Below are positions 8,479 through 17,541 of a stretch of DNA of 64,000 nt, in pieces. The DNA comes from Deltaproteobacteria bacterium (GTDB lineage: Bacteria; Desulfobacterota; Desulfomonilia; UBA1062). The position numbers were made by a program, and so were the translations under genes. The first letter of the stretch is position 1; the number at the start of each line of letters is the position of its first letter. The notes below the pieces were generated by a model that saw nothing but the letters and a program-made list of their open reading frames with translations, ran no database searches and was not told the origin of the DNA. Location of the stretch: assembly GCA_015486075.1 (NCBI GenBank), contig WFSG01000018.1:1-64000 (forward strand), written 5' to 3'.

Positions 8479-8562
8479 CTATACTTATTCAAGGGTAATA
8501 GAAAAGACCATTAATGGAATTTTGCTCTTGTTGTTAGATTGTTCTGAAGGTTATAATACAGT

Positions 8563-9000
8563 CTATACAGGGATAGTCTTATACTCGCCATTCAGGTATA
8601 CTGGTATAAGCCCCCCTGTAAGACCGACCGTGGCCTTAGCAGGTCTTATAGAATGCGGCATACCCCTTGGTATGTATACAGCACCTGGGGTGGTTACCTC
8701 ATAATATTCGCCATCTAGCATTATCTCAAAGGTTATTGCCCCGGGATCCCCTATCATCAGATACATCTCGTCAAACTCATGTTTATGTGGTTCCACTTTT
8801 ACTACTTGATCGATTGCATCTACCATCTCCTGTGTTATTTCTTTTATATAAACGTATAAGGCCCATGCCTCTGCATCCTTAACCAGGTCTTTACCCATAA
8901 GTACTGGAAAAGGCAAAATTTCTCCAAGATCGTGGCTGGGTAACTCAGTCACGTTTACTGGTTGCCTCACAATAAGGTGTTCGTTTCTTTTCTCTGCCAT
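8563..9000 (-). CDS. Cupin-domain protein
   Basis: A 145-residue single-cupin protein. Metal ligands fit the two cupin motifs: HKHEFDEMYLMIGDP (two His and a Glu) and PRGMPHSIRP (His). The ATG at 9000 (MAEKRNEHL) is chosen over an upstream ATG at 9018 because a strong AGGGAGG site lies just before 9000 and would be buried inside the longer reading frame. It follows no gene closely and precedes the CoA-transferase gene by 84 bases on the same strand, so the two may be cotranscribed. Cupins of this kind are dioxygenases, isomerases or binding proteins. No specific function can be assigned. Confidence 0.75.
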   Translation of the reverse strand: MAEKRNEHLIVRQPVNVTELPSHDLGEILPFPVLMGKDLVKDAEAWALYVYIKEITQEMVDAIDQVVKVEPHKHEFDEMYLMIGDPGAITFEIMLDGEYYEVTTPGAVYIPRGMPHSIRPAKATVGLTGGLIPVYLNGEYKTIPV

Positions 9001-9153
9001 TGCTAACCTCCCTTGCATAGGTAAAATGATAGTCTAAAGTCTTCTCCAAATACTCCAGATAAGCAATAATACAGATAATAATAAAACATGTGCTGATGTC
9101 AAACCAAAGTTTTGAGTTATATGGCTGTATGTCTCAAGCAGTAAGGCATGTGC

Positions 9154-10869
9154 TTATTGATCGATAAAAGACCTAAGCTTCTTGGACCTGACAGGATGTC
9201 TCAATTTTCTCAAGGCCTTTGCCTCGATCTGCCGTATCCTTTCTCTCGTTACAGTAAAATCCTTACCTACCTCCTCCAGAGTGTGCTCGGATTTTTCTCC
9301 TATGCCGAAACGCATCCTGAGAACCTTTTCTTCCCTAGGTGTGAGAGTTGCCAGAACACGCCTAGATTGCTCGGAAAGATTCTTCGCAATTACTGCCTCT
9401 GATGGTGAAGGGATCTTTTTGTCCTCGATAAAATCCCCAAGATGGCTGTCCTCTTCTTCTCCAATAGGCGTTTCGAGGGAGATGGGTTCCTTAGCTATCT
9501 TGAGTATCTTTCTCACCTTGTACTCAGGATACTCCATCTTCTGGGCGATTTCGTCGGGTGTTGGTTCTCTGCCCAACTCTTGGACTAGGGCCCGAGACGT
9601 TCGTATGAGCTTGTTTATAGTCTCTATCATGTGCACGGGTATCCTTATGGTCCGTGCCTGGTCTGCTATGGCCCTTGTGATAGCCTGTCTTATCCACCAT
9701 GTTGCGTACGTGGAGAACTTGTATCCTCGCCTGTATTCAAATTTTTCAACAGCCTTCATAAGTCCAATGTTGCCTTCCTGGATGAGGTCTAGGAATTGAA
9801 GCCCCCTGTTTACGTATTTTTTTGCAATGCTGACCACTAGCCTGAGATTTGCCTGTATAAGTTCTGTCTTGGCGGTGTTTATTTTATGCTCGGCTTCTTC
9901 TAGGCTTCTGACGGCCTTTTTCAGACCGTTTGCGGTAAGCCCACCTTCAACTTCGATCTTCTTTATCTCCTTTCTCAGTGCTGTTACCTCTGCTGAGAGA
10001 TTTAGAAAGCTATCCCTTGTTAAATCATGGTCTTTAAGATAGGTTTTGATGCTCTTGGGTGTACCCTTTTTTAGCTTTTTCTCCATCTCGGATATCTCTT
10101 TCCAAGTCAATCCAAGCTTGTTTTCATAGGCGGATATTTTTTTCTCCACTTGTTCAAGTTGTGTCATGAGGTCTTTTAGCCTTTTTGCAAAGGATTCTAT
10201 CTTGGACGGGATGAAGCGTATGTCGTAAATTAACTTCATTATTTCCTTGCTTACTTGGGACATTTCATTCTTGATCTGGGTCTTATCCTTTTGCATCTTG
10301 GCGTGGAAGAGTTTTGACTTTAACTCTTTTAGCTCTTTTTGCTTTAATTCTATCTTTTTAATTATATCTAGTATATGCTGTTTGGTTGCTTCCTCGTCTT
10401 CATTGATCATGTCATCCATGTCTATTATATCCTTGAGTTGCAACCTGTCCGATTCCAGTGCTTTGCCTATCTCAATGACCTCTTTAACCGTTGCGGGCGT
10501 ATTGATTATAATGTTGAGTATTTGCTTCTGGCCAATCTCTATCCTCTTTGCAAGTTCTGTCTCGTCCTCTCTAGATAGAAGAGATACCGAACCCATCTCT
10601 TGCAGATACCTACGTACTGGATCAGAGGACCCTAGTGATGTATCGTCTTCGATCTCTATGGTATCGTCGCTTTTGAGGAGGTCATCTTCACTTTCTATTA
10701 GTTGTATGTCTTTTTCAGAGAAGAGATCCATAACATCTTCTAGGTCGTCCGCACTTGTAATATCATCCGGGAGGGCGTTATTTATCTCGTCATAGGTTAG
10801 ATAACCCTTGCTTTTACCCATGGTGATAAGTTTTTGTATTTCCTTGGAATATGCTTTCTTGTTACTCAT
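9154..10869 (-). CDS. rpoD: Primary sigma factor RpoD (sigma-70)
   Basis: A 571-residue housekeeping sigma factor. Region 1.1 is at the N-terminus (residues about 1-75, including [16 protein letters not shown]), and region 1.2 ([20 protein letters not shown]) follows. A long charged non-conserved insert (about 130-330) comes next. Then come region 2 ([40 protein letters not shown] contacts the -10), region 3 and region 4.2 ([19 protein letters not shown]), which reads the -35. The start overlaps the dnaG stop by 8 bases. It is the last gene of the macromolecular-synthesis operon. The -35 TTGACA-like and -10 TATAAT-like elements called across this window are what this protein should recognise. 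Confidence 0.97.
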   Translation of the reverse strand: MSNKKAYSKEIQKLITMGKSKGYLTYDEINNALPDDITSADDLEDVMDLFSEKDIQLIESEDDLLKSDDTIEIEDDTSLGSSDPVRRYLQEMGSVSLLSREDETELAKRIEIGQKQILNIIINTPATVKEVIEIGKALESDRLQLKDIIDMDDMINEDEEATKQHILDIIKKIELKQKELKELKSKLFHAKMQKDKTQIKNEMSQVSKEIMKLIYDIRFIPSKIESFAKRLKDLMTQLEQVEKKISAYENKLGLTWKEISEMEKKLKKGTPKSIKTYLKDHDLTRDSFLNLSAEVTALRKEIKKIEVEGGLTANGLKKAVRSLEEAEHKINTAKTELIQANLRLVVSIAKKYVNRGLQFLDLIQEGNIGLMKAVEKFEYRRGYKFSTYATWWIRQAITRAIADQARTIRIPVHMIETINKLIRTSRALVQELGREPTPDEIAQKMEYPEYKVRKILKIAKEPISLETPIGEEEDSHLGDFIEDKKIPSPSEAVIAKNLSEQSRRVLATLTPREEKVLRMRFGIGEKSEHTLEEVGKDFTVTRERIRQIEAKALRKLRHPVRSKKLRSFIDQ

Positions 10870-12613
10870 GTCCTCTCAATACCTCCAGTATATCATCGCG
10901 TACTTTTTTCTTTGACATTATCTTTTCTTTCTTTTTCTCGAGCAGGGCAATAAGGCTCTGTCTATCTTTGTTCCTCTCAGCCCTTAATATCTCCTCCTGT
11001 ATACCCATGAGTTCTTTATTCAACTCCCTCAGTATGAGGTGAGATGTTGCATCTATCATAGCCTTTTCTTTATCGCCCTGTATTTCATCATCTATAAGAT
11101 ATCTTGATGCTATTTTCCTCACATTATCAGGGCAACTAGAGTCTTCCAACATATCGGCACCATGCTTGATCACATAAGACAAGAGAATCGATATTTCCTT
11201 GTCAGTGAAGTATTTCAGCAGGTCTAGTTCCTTTGCCAGCCGTATTGCTATTGGCTCGGAAAGGATGATCCTCGCCAGCGTCTCTTCTGTGAGATCTGCC
11301 TCTCTTTCTTCCCTCTTTGTTGTATCACGGCTTTGCTTGGCACTTTTCTTACCCTTTAATACTGCTCGTTGCAGAGCCTCTACCCCTATGCCAGAGAAGG
11401 TAGAGAACCTTTCAACGAGCAGGTCCTGCATTAAACGGTCCTCAACACGAGCGATCAAAGATGCAATCTCCTTTGTTACAATAACCTGATCCTCAAGTTT
11501 TGATGGGTCTCGGCCACTAAAGGATTCACGAAATATGAAATCCCAAATGGACTCGGCCTGTTCCAAAAGTTTATACCATAGCTCAATATCGTTTAATGCA
11601 ATATCATCGGGATCTTTGTCCCTAGGTAACACAACTACCTTAGGTATTACACTTGTATTGAGGAAGGGCTCTACGGCCCTTATCATAGCAGATTTCCCCG
11701 CGCTGTCGCCGTCGTAAACCAAGGTGATTTTATCGGTAAATCTTTTTAAAAGTCTTATGTGGTCCTCGGTGAGTGAAGTGCCGAGGCTTGCAACAGCCCG
11801 GGTAAATCCGGCGTTATAGAGGGAAATTACATCCATGTAACCTTCGACTATTATTGCACCTTCTAGCCTTATATGGTCTTTAACATTGGCCAGGTTGTAA
11901 AGTATTTTCCTCTTTGCAAACACAGGAGATTCGGGACTGTTTATATACTTTGGCTCTCCTTCTCCTGTTACACGGCCTCCAAAGCCGCATACCTCCCCCC
12001 CAAGGTCAATTATTGGGAACATGACTCTGCCTCTGAACCTATCATAGTACTTGCCTCCTGGGCCCTGGTTTAGAAGGCCACATTTTAAGGCATCGGCCAG
12101 GGCTATTCCCTTGCTACGCAAGTGTTTGACCAAGCCGTCCCAGGCAACAGGAGCATATCCAAGGTTAAGGCCCTCTATGGTTTCCTCTTTTAGACCCCTA
12201 TGCTTCAAGTATTCAAGGCCAGCCTTTCCAGCCTGAGAAAATAGGGTTTTCTTGTAAAACTCCATGGCGACCCTGTTGATGTCATAGAAAAGCCTGTTTT
12301 TAGAACGAGACGGGCTATTTTTAAAAGTCTTTTTGATCTCTATGCCTGCCCGCCTGGAGAGCTCATCTATGGCTTCAGCAAAGTTAATCCCCTTGATTTC
12401 CATAATAAAGCTTATGACATCTCCTCCGGCGCCGCAGCCAAAACACTTGTAGATTTGCCTCTGGGGATCTACGTAAAACGACGGGGTTTTTTCTTCGTGA
12501 AAGGGACAAAGTCCCACGTACGAACGCCCACGTCTTTTAAGATGGACGAATTCAGATACAACAGCAACAATATCGTTGTGTTCCTTGATCTTATCTATGG
12601 TATCCTTATTCAT
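10862..12613 (-). CDS. dnaG: DNA primase DnaG
   Basis: A 583-residue primase that lays RNA primers for replication. The N-terminal CHC2 zinc finger is complete (Cys, His, Cys, Cys in [13 protein letters not shown] and [13 protein letters not shown], about 35-65). The catalytic core with the TOPRIM fold follows, with [10 protein letters not shown] (Glu near 258) and [12 protein letters not shown] (Asp pair near 300). The C-terminal helicase-binding region (about 440-583) is charged and helical, as in other DnaG proteins. It overlaps mutS2 upstream and rpoD downstream by 8 bases each, which suggests translational coupling. Length and motifs are normal. Confidence 0.97.
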   Translation of the reverse strand: MNKDTIDKIKEHNDIVAVVSEFVHLKRRGRSYVGLCPFHEEKTPSFYVDPQRQIYKCFGCGAGGDVISFIMEIKGINFAEAIDELSRRAGIEIKKTFKNSPSRSKNRLFYDINRVAMEFYKKTLFSQAGKAGLEYLKHRGLKEETIEGLNLGYAPVAWDGLVKHLRSKGIALADALKCGLLNQGPGGKYYDRFRGRVMFPIIDLGGEVCGFGGRVTGEGEPKYINSPESPVFAKRKILYNLANVKDHIRLEGAIIVEGYMDVISLYNAGFTRAVASLGTSLTEDHIRLLKRFTDKITLVYDGDSAGKSAMIRAVEPFLNTSVIPKVVVLPRDKDPDDIALNDIELWYKLLEQAESIWDFIFRESFSGRDPSKLEDQVIVTKEIASLIARVEDRLMQDLLVERFSTFSGIGVEALQRAVLKGKKSAKQSRDTTKREEREADLTEETLARIILSEPIAIRLAKELDLLKYFTDKEISILLSYVIKHGADMLEDSSCPDNVRKIASRYLIDDEIQGDKEKAMIDATSHLILRELNKELMGIQEEILRAERNKDRQSLIALLEKKKEKIMSKKKVRDDILEVLRGHE

Positions 12614-14894
12614 TTTGTATTAGCCCTACTATGGTTTTGTTTCCGCCACCCTCCATAAGAGGACCGTCTTTGATATCCTTTACAAAAGGCAATTCCTTAA
12701 GGTAGTTTCTTATGGCCGCTTTTAAGCGGCCTGTTCCGCTGCCGTGTATGATCTCAAGGCTAGCTTGACCTGAGAGTATAGCATCATCAATGGCTTTTTC
12801 AACGACCGGTAATGCCTCGTCAACACGTAGCCCGACAACCACAACAGGACCAACAAACGATTTGGTGATTTTTAAGCCTTGGCTATCAGACCTAGTGCTT
12901 GCCATATCATTATTCTCTGTTTCCAGGACCTTCACCATATCAATATCTGTCTTGATTTTCTTTGTACCAGATACAATCTCTACCACCTTCCCTGAAACAC
13001 CTGCTACCCTGCCACCTGTATTGCTACCTTTTACCCTGACCAGCCTGCCTGGTCTGATATCCAGTTTTTCTTGAGCAAGCTTTTCTATATTGGCAATGAC
13101 CTTTTCCATCTCTTTTGCCTCAGGCACTTCCGTTACCTTCTGTACGTCTTCTCTCGAAGGTGACCTGCTCAGCATGTGCTCTAAACTTGAGATAAGCCTT
13201 TTATACCTGAGGGCGTTCTCTATCTTTTCCTTTTCCATCTTTTTCTGTTGTTCCATGGCGTTTTTAAGTGCATGCTCAGCTTTTTCCATCTTGGCCCTGG
13301 CCTGAAGTTCAAGTTCACGTATCTTTTCAAGCTGTTCCATTGCCCTTGCCAGAGGGCTTGAGGTGTCACGCGAGATTATTGCGCGTGCCTGAGATACAAG
13401 CTCTGCAGGAAAACCTATTGTTTCCAATATATCAAATGCCTTGCTCTGACCTGTCCTGTCGTATTCCAGTCTATAAAGGGGCATGAGATTTTTTTCATCA
13501 TATGCCACGCAGGCGCTGTGAACACCCTCCTTTGTCAGTCCATAGAGCTTTACCATTCTTGAATGCGAGGTGACTGCGGTATACACTCCCTTCTTTCTTA
13601 ATGCATCTATAAGTGCTACAGCTATTGCTCCGCCCTGCTCAGGATCGGTCCCCCCCCCTGGTTCATCCAGAAGCACAAGATCGCCAGGTCTTGATTTAAC
13701 ATATATGTCCCTGAGCGAACGTGCATGAGCGCTAAAGGATGAAAGATCATTCTTTATATCCTGACCGCTATCGATCTCAATCCAGACCTTGCCTATGTGG
13801 CTAAGGTAGGATCCTTCTTGTGCCGTGATATATAGACCAGACTTTGCCATGGTTATGAGTAGACCAAGGGTTTTAAGGCTTACGGTCTTGCCATCTGCAT
13901 TTGGACCAGAGATTACCAGGCAATCCTTGTCCTCAGGGATCACTATATCCACTGGTACACAGGCCTTTTCCTCCAGGCGCTTGAGAAGTATTGGATGCCG
14001 TGCATGCCTTAGATATATCCCCTTGTCCCTCGCTTCAGGTGCTATTGCTTTGAAATACTGGGACCAGATCGTGTGGGCATTAATCATGTCGAGAATTCCG
14101 TAGGTGTCGAGATTTGCCAGTATTAGCCCAGATGCATCCCTTACTAAGGATGTAAGTCGCCTCAAGACCTTTGTTTCCTCTTCCTGGATTAGTGCCCTGA
14201 GCTGATTAAGCCTGTTATTTAATTCCACTATGTCCAGGGGCTCAACGTACACGGTATGCCTTTTCCTTGAATAGTCATGGACGATACCCTTTATTTCCCT
14301 TCCATAGTCGTGCGTGAGAGGTATAACGAATCTGTCGTTCCTTGATGTCACAATCTTTTCCATGACTATGTGCTTTTGTTCGAGCTTATTTAGGAGGTTT
14401 TCGAGGGCATCAAGTATGGAGGTCCTTACAGAACGATATTTTTTCCTTAGGTCTCTCAAGACAGGGTTGGCCTTTTCAGAGACGTCCCCTGTTTCCTTAA
14501 GGTTATTATCTATCTCTTTTGTAAGCCAATCAAGTTGCGCTATTCCTTCAACTAGGCCCTTTAGAACTTTTTCTGATCCTTCAATTCCATGCTTGACCTT
14601 TGACACCTCCTTTAGTGCCCAGGAGATTGTAACCAGATCCTGTCCCTGTAGAACTGCCCCCTTCTTCTTGGAAAAGCTTATCAGCTCATTAATTTCCGGG
14701 AGGTTACTGAATTGCGGTGCGATTCCTTTGTTATGGAGATATTGCATCTCTCTCGTGAGTTCCCACATGTAGGTCGCCTTATCCCAAGAATCCAAAGGAG
14801 CTAGCTGGTCTACCTTTGCACGGCCATAGTCTGATGTAGCATATTCCTTTATATATTCCTTTATTACGTAGAACTCTAAGGGATCTCTTTCCAT
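12606..14894 (-). CDS. mutS2: MutS2-family ATPase with C-terminal Smr domain
   Basis: A 762-residue MutS2 protein lacking the mismatch-binding N-terminal domain of MutS1. It has the MutS core and clamp (about 1-290), Walker A SGPNADGKTVSLKT (about 328-342; the common form is GPNTGGKT), Walker B LVLLDEPGGGTDP (about 405-417), a coiled coil (about 505-600, rich in Glu and Lys), a KOW-like segment and a C-terminal Smr domain (about 690-762). The Smr HGxGTG loop is present as IIHGSGTG. The usual LDLRG nuclease motif reads VVVVGLRVDEA instead, so the key Asp is missing. MutS2 proteins suppress recombination or rescue stalled ribosomes. Which applies here is not clear. It sits inside the macromolecular-synthesis operon. 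Confidence 0.93.
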   Translation of the reverse strand: MERDPLEFYVIKEYIKEYATSDYGRAKVDQLAPLDSWDKATYMWELTREMQYLHNKGIAPQFSNLPEINELISFSKKKGAVLQGQDLVTISWALKEVSKVKHGIEGSEKVLKGLVEGIAQLDWLTKEIDNNLKETGDVSEKANPVLRDLRKKYRSVRTSILDALENLLNKLEQKHIVMEKIVTSRNDRFVIPLTHDYGREIKGIVHDYSRKRHTVYVEPLDIVELNNRLNQLRALIQEEETKVLRRLTSLVRDASGLILANLDTYGILDMINAHTIWSQYFKAIAPEARDKGIYLRHARHPILLKRLEEKACVPVDIVIPEDKDCLVISGPNADGKTVSLKTLGLLITMAKSGLYITAQEGSYLSHIGKVWIEIDSGQDIKNDLSSFSAHARSLRDIYVKSRPGDLVLLDEPGGGTDPEQGGAIAVALIDALRKKGVYTAVTSHSRMVKLYGLTKEGVHSACVAYDEKNLMPLYRLEYDRTGQSKAFDILETIGFPAELVSQARAIISRDTSSPLARAMEQLEKIRELELQARAKMEKAEHALKNAMEQQKKMEKEKIENALRYKRLISSLEHMLSRSPSREDVQKVTEVPEAKEMEKVIANIEKLAQEKLDIRPGRLVRVKGSNTGGRVAGVSGKVVEIVSGTKKIKTDIDMVKVLETENNDMASTRSDSQGLKITKSFVGPVVVVGLRVDEALPVVEKAIDDAILSGQASLEIIHGSGTGRLKAAIRNYLKELPFVKDIKDGPLMEGGGNKTIVGLIQNE

Positions 14895-14977
14895 AGAATC
14901 TTCGGGGTTTTCTTTTTTTTGGGGTCTATAACTCTCAAGTAAGCGAGTTAATGTTTTATTTAAGGATATTATAATCC

Positions 14978-15415
14978 TTATTGCAGCTGCTGTTTTACCA
15001 TCTCATTAATTCTCTTGCCGTCTGCCCTGCCAGAGACCCTGGAAATAACCTCCTTCATAACCCTCCCGAAGTCTCTCTTTGTTGCATTAATCTCCGTAAT
15101 TACATCTTTCACTATTTTCTCAAGTTCCATGTCCTCAATTTCTGGTGGCAGGTATGATTTAAGAATATCGATTTCATGCAGAGCCTTTTCAGCGAGGTCA
15201 TTCCTTTTGCCCTTTTTGAATTGCTCATATGACTCGTTCAGCTGTTTGATCTGTGACCTTATTGATGAAATTGATTCTTCGTCATCAAGGGGTCTCTTTA
15301 GTTCTATTTCACGATTTTTAGCAACAGAGATAAGCATACGTAGTATGGAGACCTTTTCTTTGTCTCCAGTTTTCATGGCTGTTTTAAGATCCGACCTTAC
15401 CTTTTTCAGGATCAT
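14978..15415 (-). CDS. GatB/YqeY-domain protein
   Basis: A 145-residue YqeY-type protein, related to the tail domain of the GatB amidotransferase subunit. Signature phrases are KTAMKTGDKEKVSILRML (14-31), SYLPPEIEDMELEKIV and GRVMKEVISRVSGRADGK (about 117-134). YqeY is thought to bind tRNA, perhaps as part of tRNA-dependent amidation, but its role as a free protein is not established. The ATG follows the rpsU stop with no gap (TAA then ATG), so translation is probably coupled to S21. The same rpsU-yqeY pairing is common in bacteria. A small AAGGAT/ATCCTT hairpin lies just after its stop, without a T run. Confidence 0.9.
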   Translation of the reverse strand: MILKKVRSDLKTAMKTGDKEKVSILRMLISVAKNREIELKRPLDDEESISSIRSQIKQLNESYEQFKKGKRNDLAEKALHEIDILKSYLPPEIEDMELEKIVKDVITEINATKRDFGRVMKEVISRVSGRADGKRINEMVKQQLQ

Positions 15416-15619
15416 TTAATAGAACATCCTCTTTTTCTGCATGCGTTTTAAAGCACGCTTGCGTGCAGCCAATTCCTTCTTCTTCTTCTTAACGCTTGGT
15501 TTCTCGTAGAATTCACGCTTTCTTATTTCAGAAAGGACTCCTGCTTTTTCTACCTGTTTTTTGAAGCGTTTTAATGCACTCTCAAATGGTTCGCCTTCAT
15601 TAACCTTAATACCAGGCAT
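15416..15619 (-). CDS. rpsU: 30S ribosomal protein S21
   Basis: A 67-residue, highly basic protein with the S21 signature: [19 protein letters not shown] near the start, [18 protein letters not shown] in the middle, and a Lys/Arg-rich tail ([12 protein letters not shown]). S21 sits on the platform of the small subunit near the anti-Shine-Dalgarno end of 16S rRNA and aids mRNA selection. It leads the operon with yqeY, mutS2, dnaG and rpoD, the classic macromolecular-synthesis arrangement. A strong AAGGAGGGGAGG ribosome site and a near-consensus promoter about 50 bases upstream indicate high expression. This contrasts with the SD-less starts elsewhere in the window. Confidence 0.96.
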   Translation of the reverse strand: MPGIKVNEGEPFESALKRFKKQVEKAGVLSEIRKREFYEKPSVKKKKKELAARKRALKRMQKKRMFY

Positions 15620-15669
15620 TCATTTCCTCCCCTCCTTATTTTAGGGTCTTAAACCAGTTTGAAGCTGTC

Positions 15670-15698
15670 TCTATATAGTATGCAAGTGAGAGTGTCAA
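15670..15698 (-). promoter_or_regulatory. Sigma-70 promoter of the rpsU-yqeY-mutS2-dnaG-rpoD operon
   Basis: Minus-strand TTGACA (15698-15693), perfect to consensus, a 17-base spacer, then TATAGA (15675-15670). Transcription should start near 15663, giving a leader of about 44 bases that contains the strong rpsU ribosome site. This is among the best promoter matches in the window and fits the high demand for S21. Confidence 0.75.
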
Positions 15699-15757
15699 TA
15701 TGTTTAAGTGAAAGATGGATGTTTTTGATGTAAATAGTTTAAGCACGAGATCCAATA

Positions 15758-15786
15758 TTGACCGCTTATTTATAAAGTAATATAGC
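15758..15786 (+). promoter_or_regulatory. Possible promoter giving a leaderless MBL-hydrolase mRNA
   Basis: Plus-strand TTGACC (15758-15763), a 17-base spacer and TATAGC (15781-15786). The ATG of the downstream gene lies 9 bases past the -10, and nothing resembling a ribosome site falls between. The mRNA would carry a leader of only about 0-3 bases. Confidence 0.5.
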
Positions 15787-15795
15787 TACTAGATC

Positions 15796-16740
15796 ATGGT
15801 ATTAGATAGGCTGAGTAGCTTAGGTGTCAAATTTACTACCATATCAGACAGAATCCACGTGCTCCATGGAAAGAACAGGGGTAGGTCACCTTATTCAAAC
15901 GCTGTCCTTGTACTAGATAAAGTAACTGCCTTGTTTGATTCTGGCTGCGGTCTAGATATCATAGAGAGGCTTGCATCTGTTGTAAACATAGATCTTGTCA
16001 TAAATTCACATTCCCACCCTGATCATACCTCTGGTGACTGGCTGTTACAGAAATTGTGCAGGTGCGATATAAAGGTGCCATATAACCATAAGAAAAGTAT
16101 ATGTGATGGTGATAGGCTTTCGTTGAGGTTAATGGGGCAGGCCATGGCAGAGCTATGGAAAACGAAGGGCCTTTCCATTACAGGATTTCGTAACTTTATA
16201 CCTGCAGGGTCGTATAAGGAGGGAGAAATAATACATCTTGGCCATGTGAAGTTTATGCCCTTGTATACACCTGGACATCTGGATGACCATTACTGCTTGT
16301 GGGATCCGGATGGAGACATCTTTATTGGTTTTGACATAGACCTAAGCCCATTTGGCCCATGGTATGGTAATGTGGAATCGGATATAGATGCCTTTAAGGC
16401 ATCTATTGCAAGGGTTAAGGCAATTCCCTTCAGGACCTATATATCATCACACGCCAAGCCTGTAAATAGACACTATTTCGAAAAGAGGATATCTCGCTAC
16501 GAAAAGGTTTTTGATGACAGGGATAATGCTATACTCGGTCTGGTACCCCTTGATAGATGGATTTCATTGGAAGATATCACGATGTTTTCTCCCATATATG
16601 GCTACGACTATACGAAACCTGATCCCATACTGTTTTATTATGAGCTACAGATGATACAAAAGCACCTTTCAGGGCTTGTTATACAGGAAAAGGTGATCCA
16701 TGAAGATAATATGTATAGAAGAAAATTGCATGGTAGGTAG
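15796..16740 (+). CDS. MBL-fold metallohydrolase
   Basis: A 314-residue metallo-beta-lactamase-fold protein. The metal site is plain: NSHSHPDHTSGDW (HxHxDH, about 72-84), a His in TPGHLDDHYCLW (about 159-170), an Asp in FIGFDIDLS (about 178) and a His near SSHAKP (about 219). Sequence after about 235 forms a family-specific tail. Relatives include glyoxalase II, thioesterases and many uncharacterised hydrolases. The substrate cannot be named. It is divergent from rpsU, lacks a ribosome site, and may be made from a leaderless mRNA. The hotdog protein that follows may be in the same transcript, which would hint at a thioester, but this is speculation. Confidence 0.85.
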   Translation: MVLDRLSSLGVKFTTISDRIHVLHGKNRGRSPYSNAVLVLDKVTALFDSGCGLDIIERLASVVNIDLVINSHSHPDHTSGDWLLQKLCRCDIKVPYNHKKSICDGDRLSLRLMGQAMAELWKTKGLSITGFRNFIPAGSYKEGEIIHLGHVKFMPLYTPGHLDDHYCLWDPDGDIFIGFDIDLSPFGPWYGNVESDIDAFKASIARVKAIPFRTYISSHAKPVNRHYFEKRISRYEKVFDDRDNAILGLVPLDRWISLEDITMFSPIYGYDYTKPDPILFYYELQMIQKHLSGLVIQEKVIHEDNMYRRKLHGR

Positions 16741-16848
16741 TATTACTAGGTTTCAATTGCTATCGTGCATTATAATACGCATTGCCTTGAATTTGAATGG
16801 GTCTGGGTTCATTGTAAAGCATACGAGGGGCTAAGAAGGAGGTCTGTT

Positions 16849-17319
16849 TTGGACTTTATGTTGCTTAAGGCCATGTTGAGGGATACTATACCATGGGTAA
16901 GGTTGAGTGACATTGATGCCGATATCCTGGAAGAAAGGCATGTAAAGCTGTGGGTGCCAGTGAAGGAAAAACACCTTAACCATGTAGGTGTGGTATACGC
17001 TGGAACACAGTTTATGCTTATGGAGATAGCTGGTGCTGCTTTGTTTTTCTGTACCTACGGGCTTGAGAGGTTTATACCAATCAATAAAGAAATGAGCATT
17101 TGCTATAAAAGGCCAACATCATTGGATATCTTCTGTGAGCTAAGCATATCAGAAGAAGATGCTTTAAAGAGGATAAGGCCCATAGAAAAAGAAGGTAAGG
17201 GTGACTGGCTCCTGGATATGAGTATAGTTGACGCGGAGGGCAATATTATATCCAGTTCTACGTGCAATTATTATATAGTATCCATGTCAAGCAAGGACTT
17301 TACACTGAAGACCAACTGA
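16849..17319 (+). CDS. Hotdog-fold protein, DUF4442/PaaI thioesterase type
   Basis: About 156 residues with hotdog-fold character: the phrase LNHVGVVYAGTQFMLMEIAGAALFF matches the helix of DUF4442/YiiD-like and PaaI-like thioesterases, followed by the strand-rich segments INKEMSICYKRPT and WLLDMSIVDAEGNIISSST. These proteins hydrolyse acyl-CoA thioesters. The substrate is unknown. Start choice: an AAGGAGGT ribosome site lies 6 bases before an in-frame TTG (16849) and 15 bases before an ATG (16858). I prefer the TTG, but the ATG is possible. A longer reading frame from GTG at 16765 has no ribosome site. It follows the MBL gene by about 108 bases. Confidence 0.7.
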   Translation: MDFMLLKAMLRDTIPWVRLSDIDADILEERHVKLWVPVKEKHLNHVGVVYAGTQFMLMEIAGAALFFCTYGLERFIPINKEMSICYKRPTSLDIFCELSISEEDALKRIRPIEKEGKGDWLLDMSIVDAEGNIISSSTCNYYIVSMSSKDFTLKTN

Positions 17320-17323
17320 GCCG

Positions 17324-17360
17324 TGTGCCACGTTAACCATAGCTTGGCACAAGAATTTTT
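17324..17360 (+). terminator. Possible Rho-independent terminator after the hotdog gene
   Basis: A perfect 7-base stem, TGTGCCA (17324-17330) with TGGCACA (17345-17351), a 14-base loop, and a T run at 17356-17360. It lies 5 bases after the hotdog-gene stop. The loop is long and four bases separate stem and T run, so it may be weak. Confidence 0.4.
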
Positions 17361-17369
17361 CTCTCCTAG

Positions 17370-17397
17370 TTGACAGGTTGGATGTGTTTTGTATAAT
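17370..17397 (+). promoter_or_regulatory. Consensus sigma-70 promoter upstream of the zinc-ribbon gene
   Basis: Perfect TTGACA (17370-17375) and perfect TATAAT (17392-17397) with a 16-base spacer, the only pair in the window matching all twelve positions. Transcription would start near 17404, leaving an unusually long leader of about 138 bases before the ATG at 17542. Confidence 0.7.
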
Positions 17398-17541
17398 TTT
17401 CATGGGGTGTACTATTAAGGAGATTTGGTTATCAGTGCACGTTTTGGGCACAAAGAGGCAAATCTATATTCCCAGAAGTTTCTCTGAGACCAATCTTTAT
17501 TCTTTATTATACGGGTTATAATCTCAAAAAGGGGTGAAGTC

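Noticed and set aside
10247-10795. 182-codon Ser-rich plus-strand frame opposite rpoD
   Set aside because: It is the antisense of the charged insert of rpoD, whose Lys/Glu/Asp/Leu codons read as Ser/Phe on the other strand.
17345-17361. TGGCAC on the plus strand as a sigma-54 promoter
   Set aside because: The bases after it, AAGAATTTTT, lack the GC of the -12 element. It is better explained as one arm of the hairpin behind the hotdog gene.
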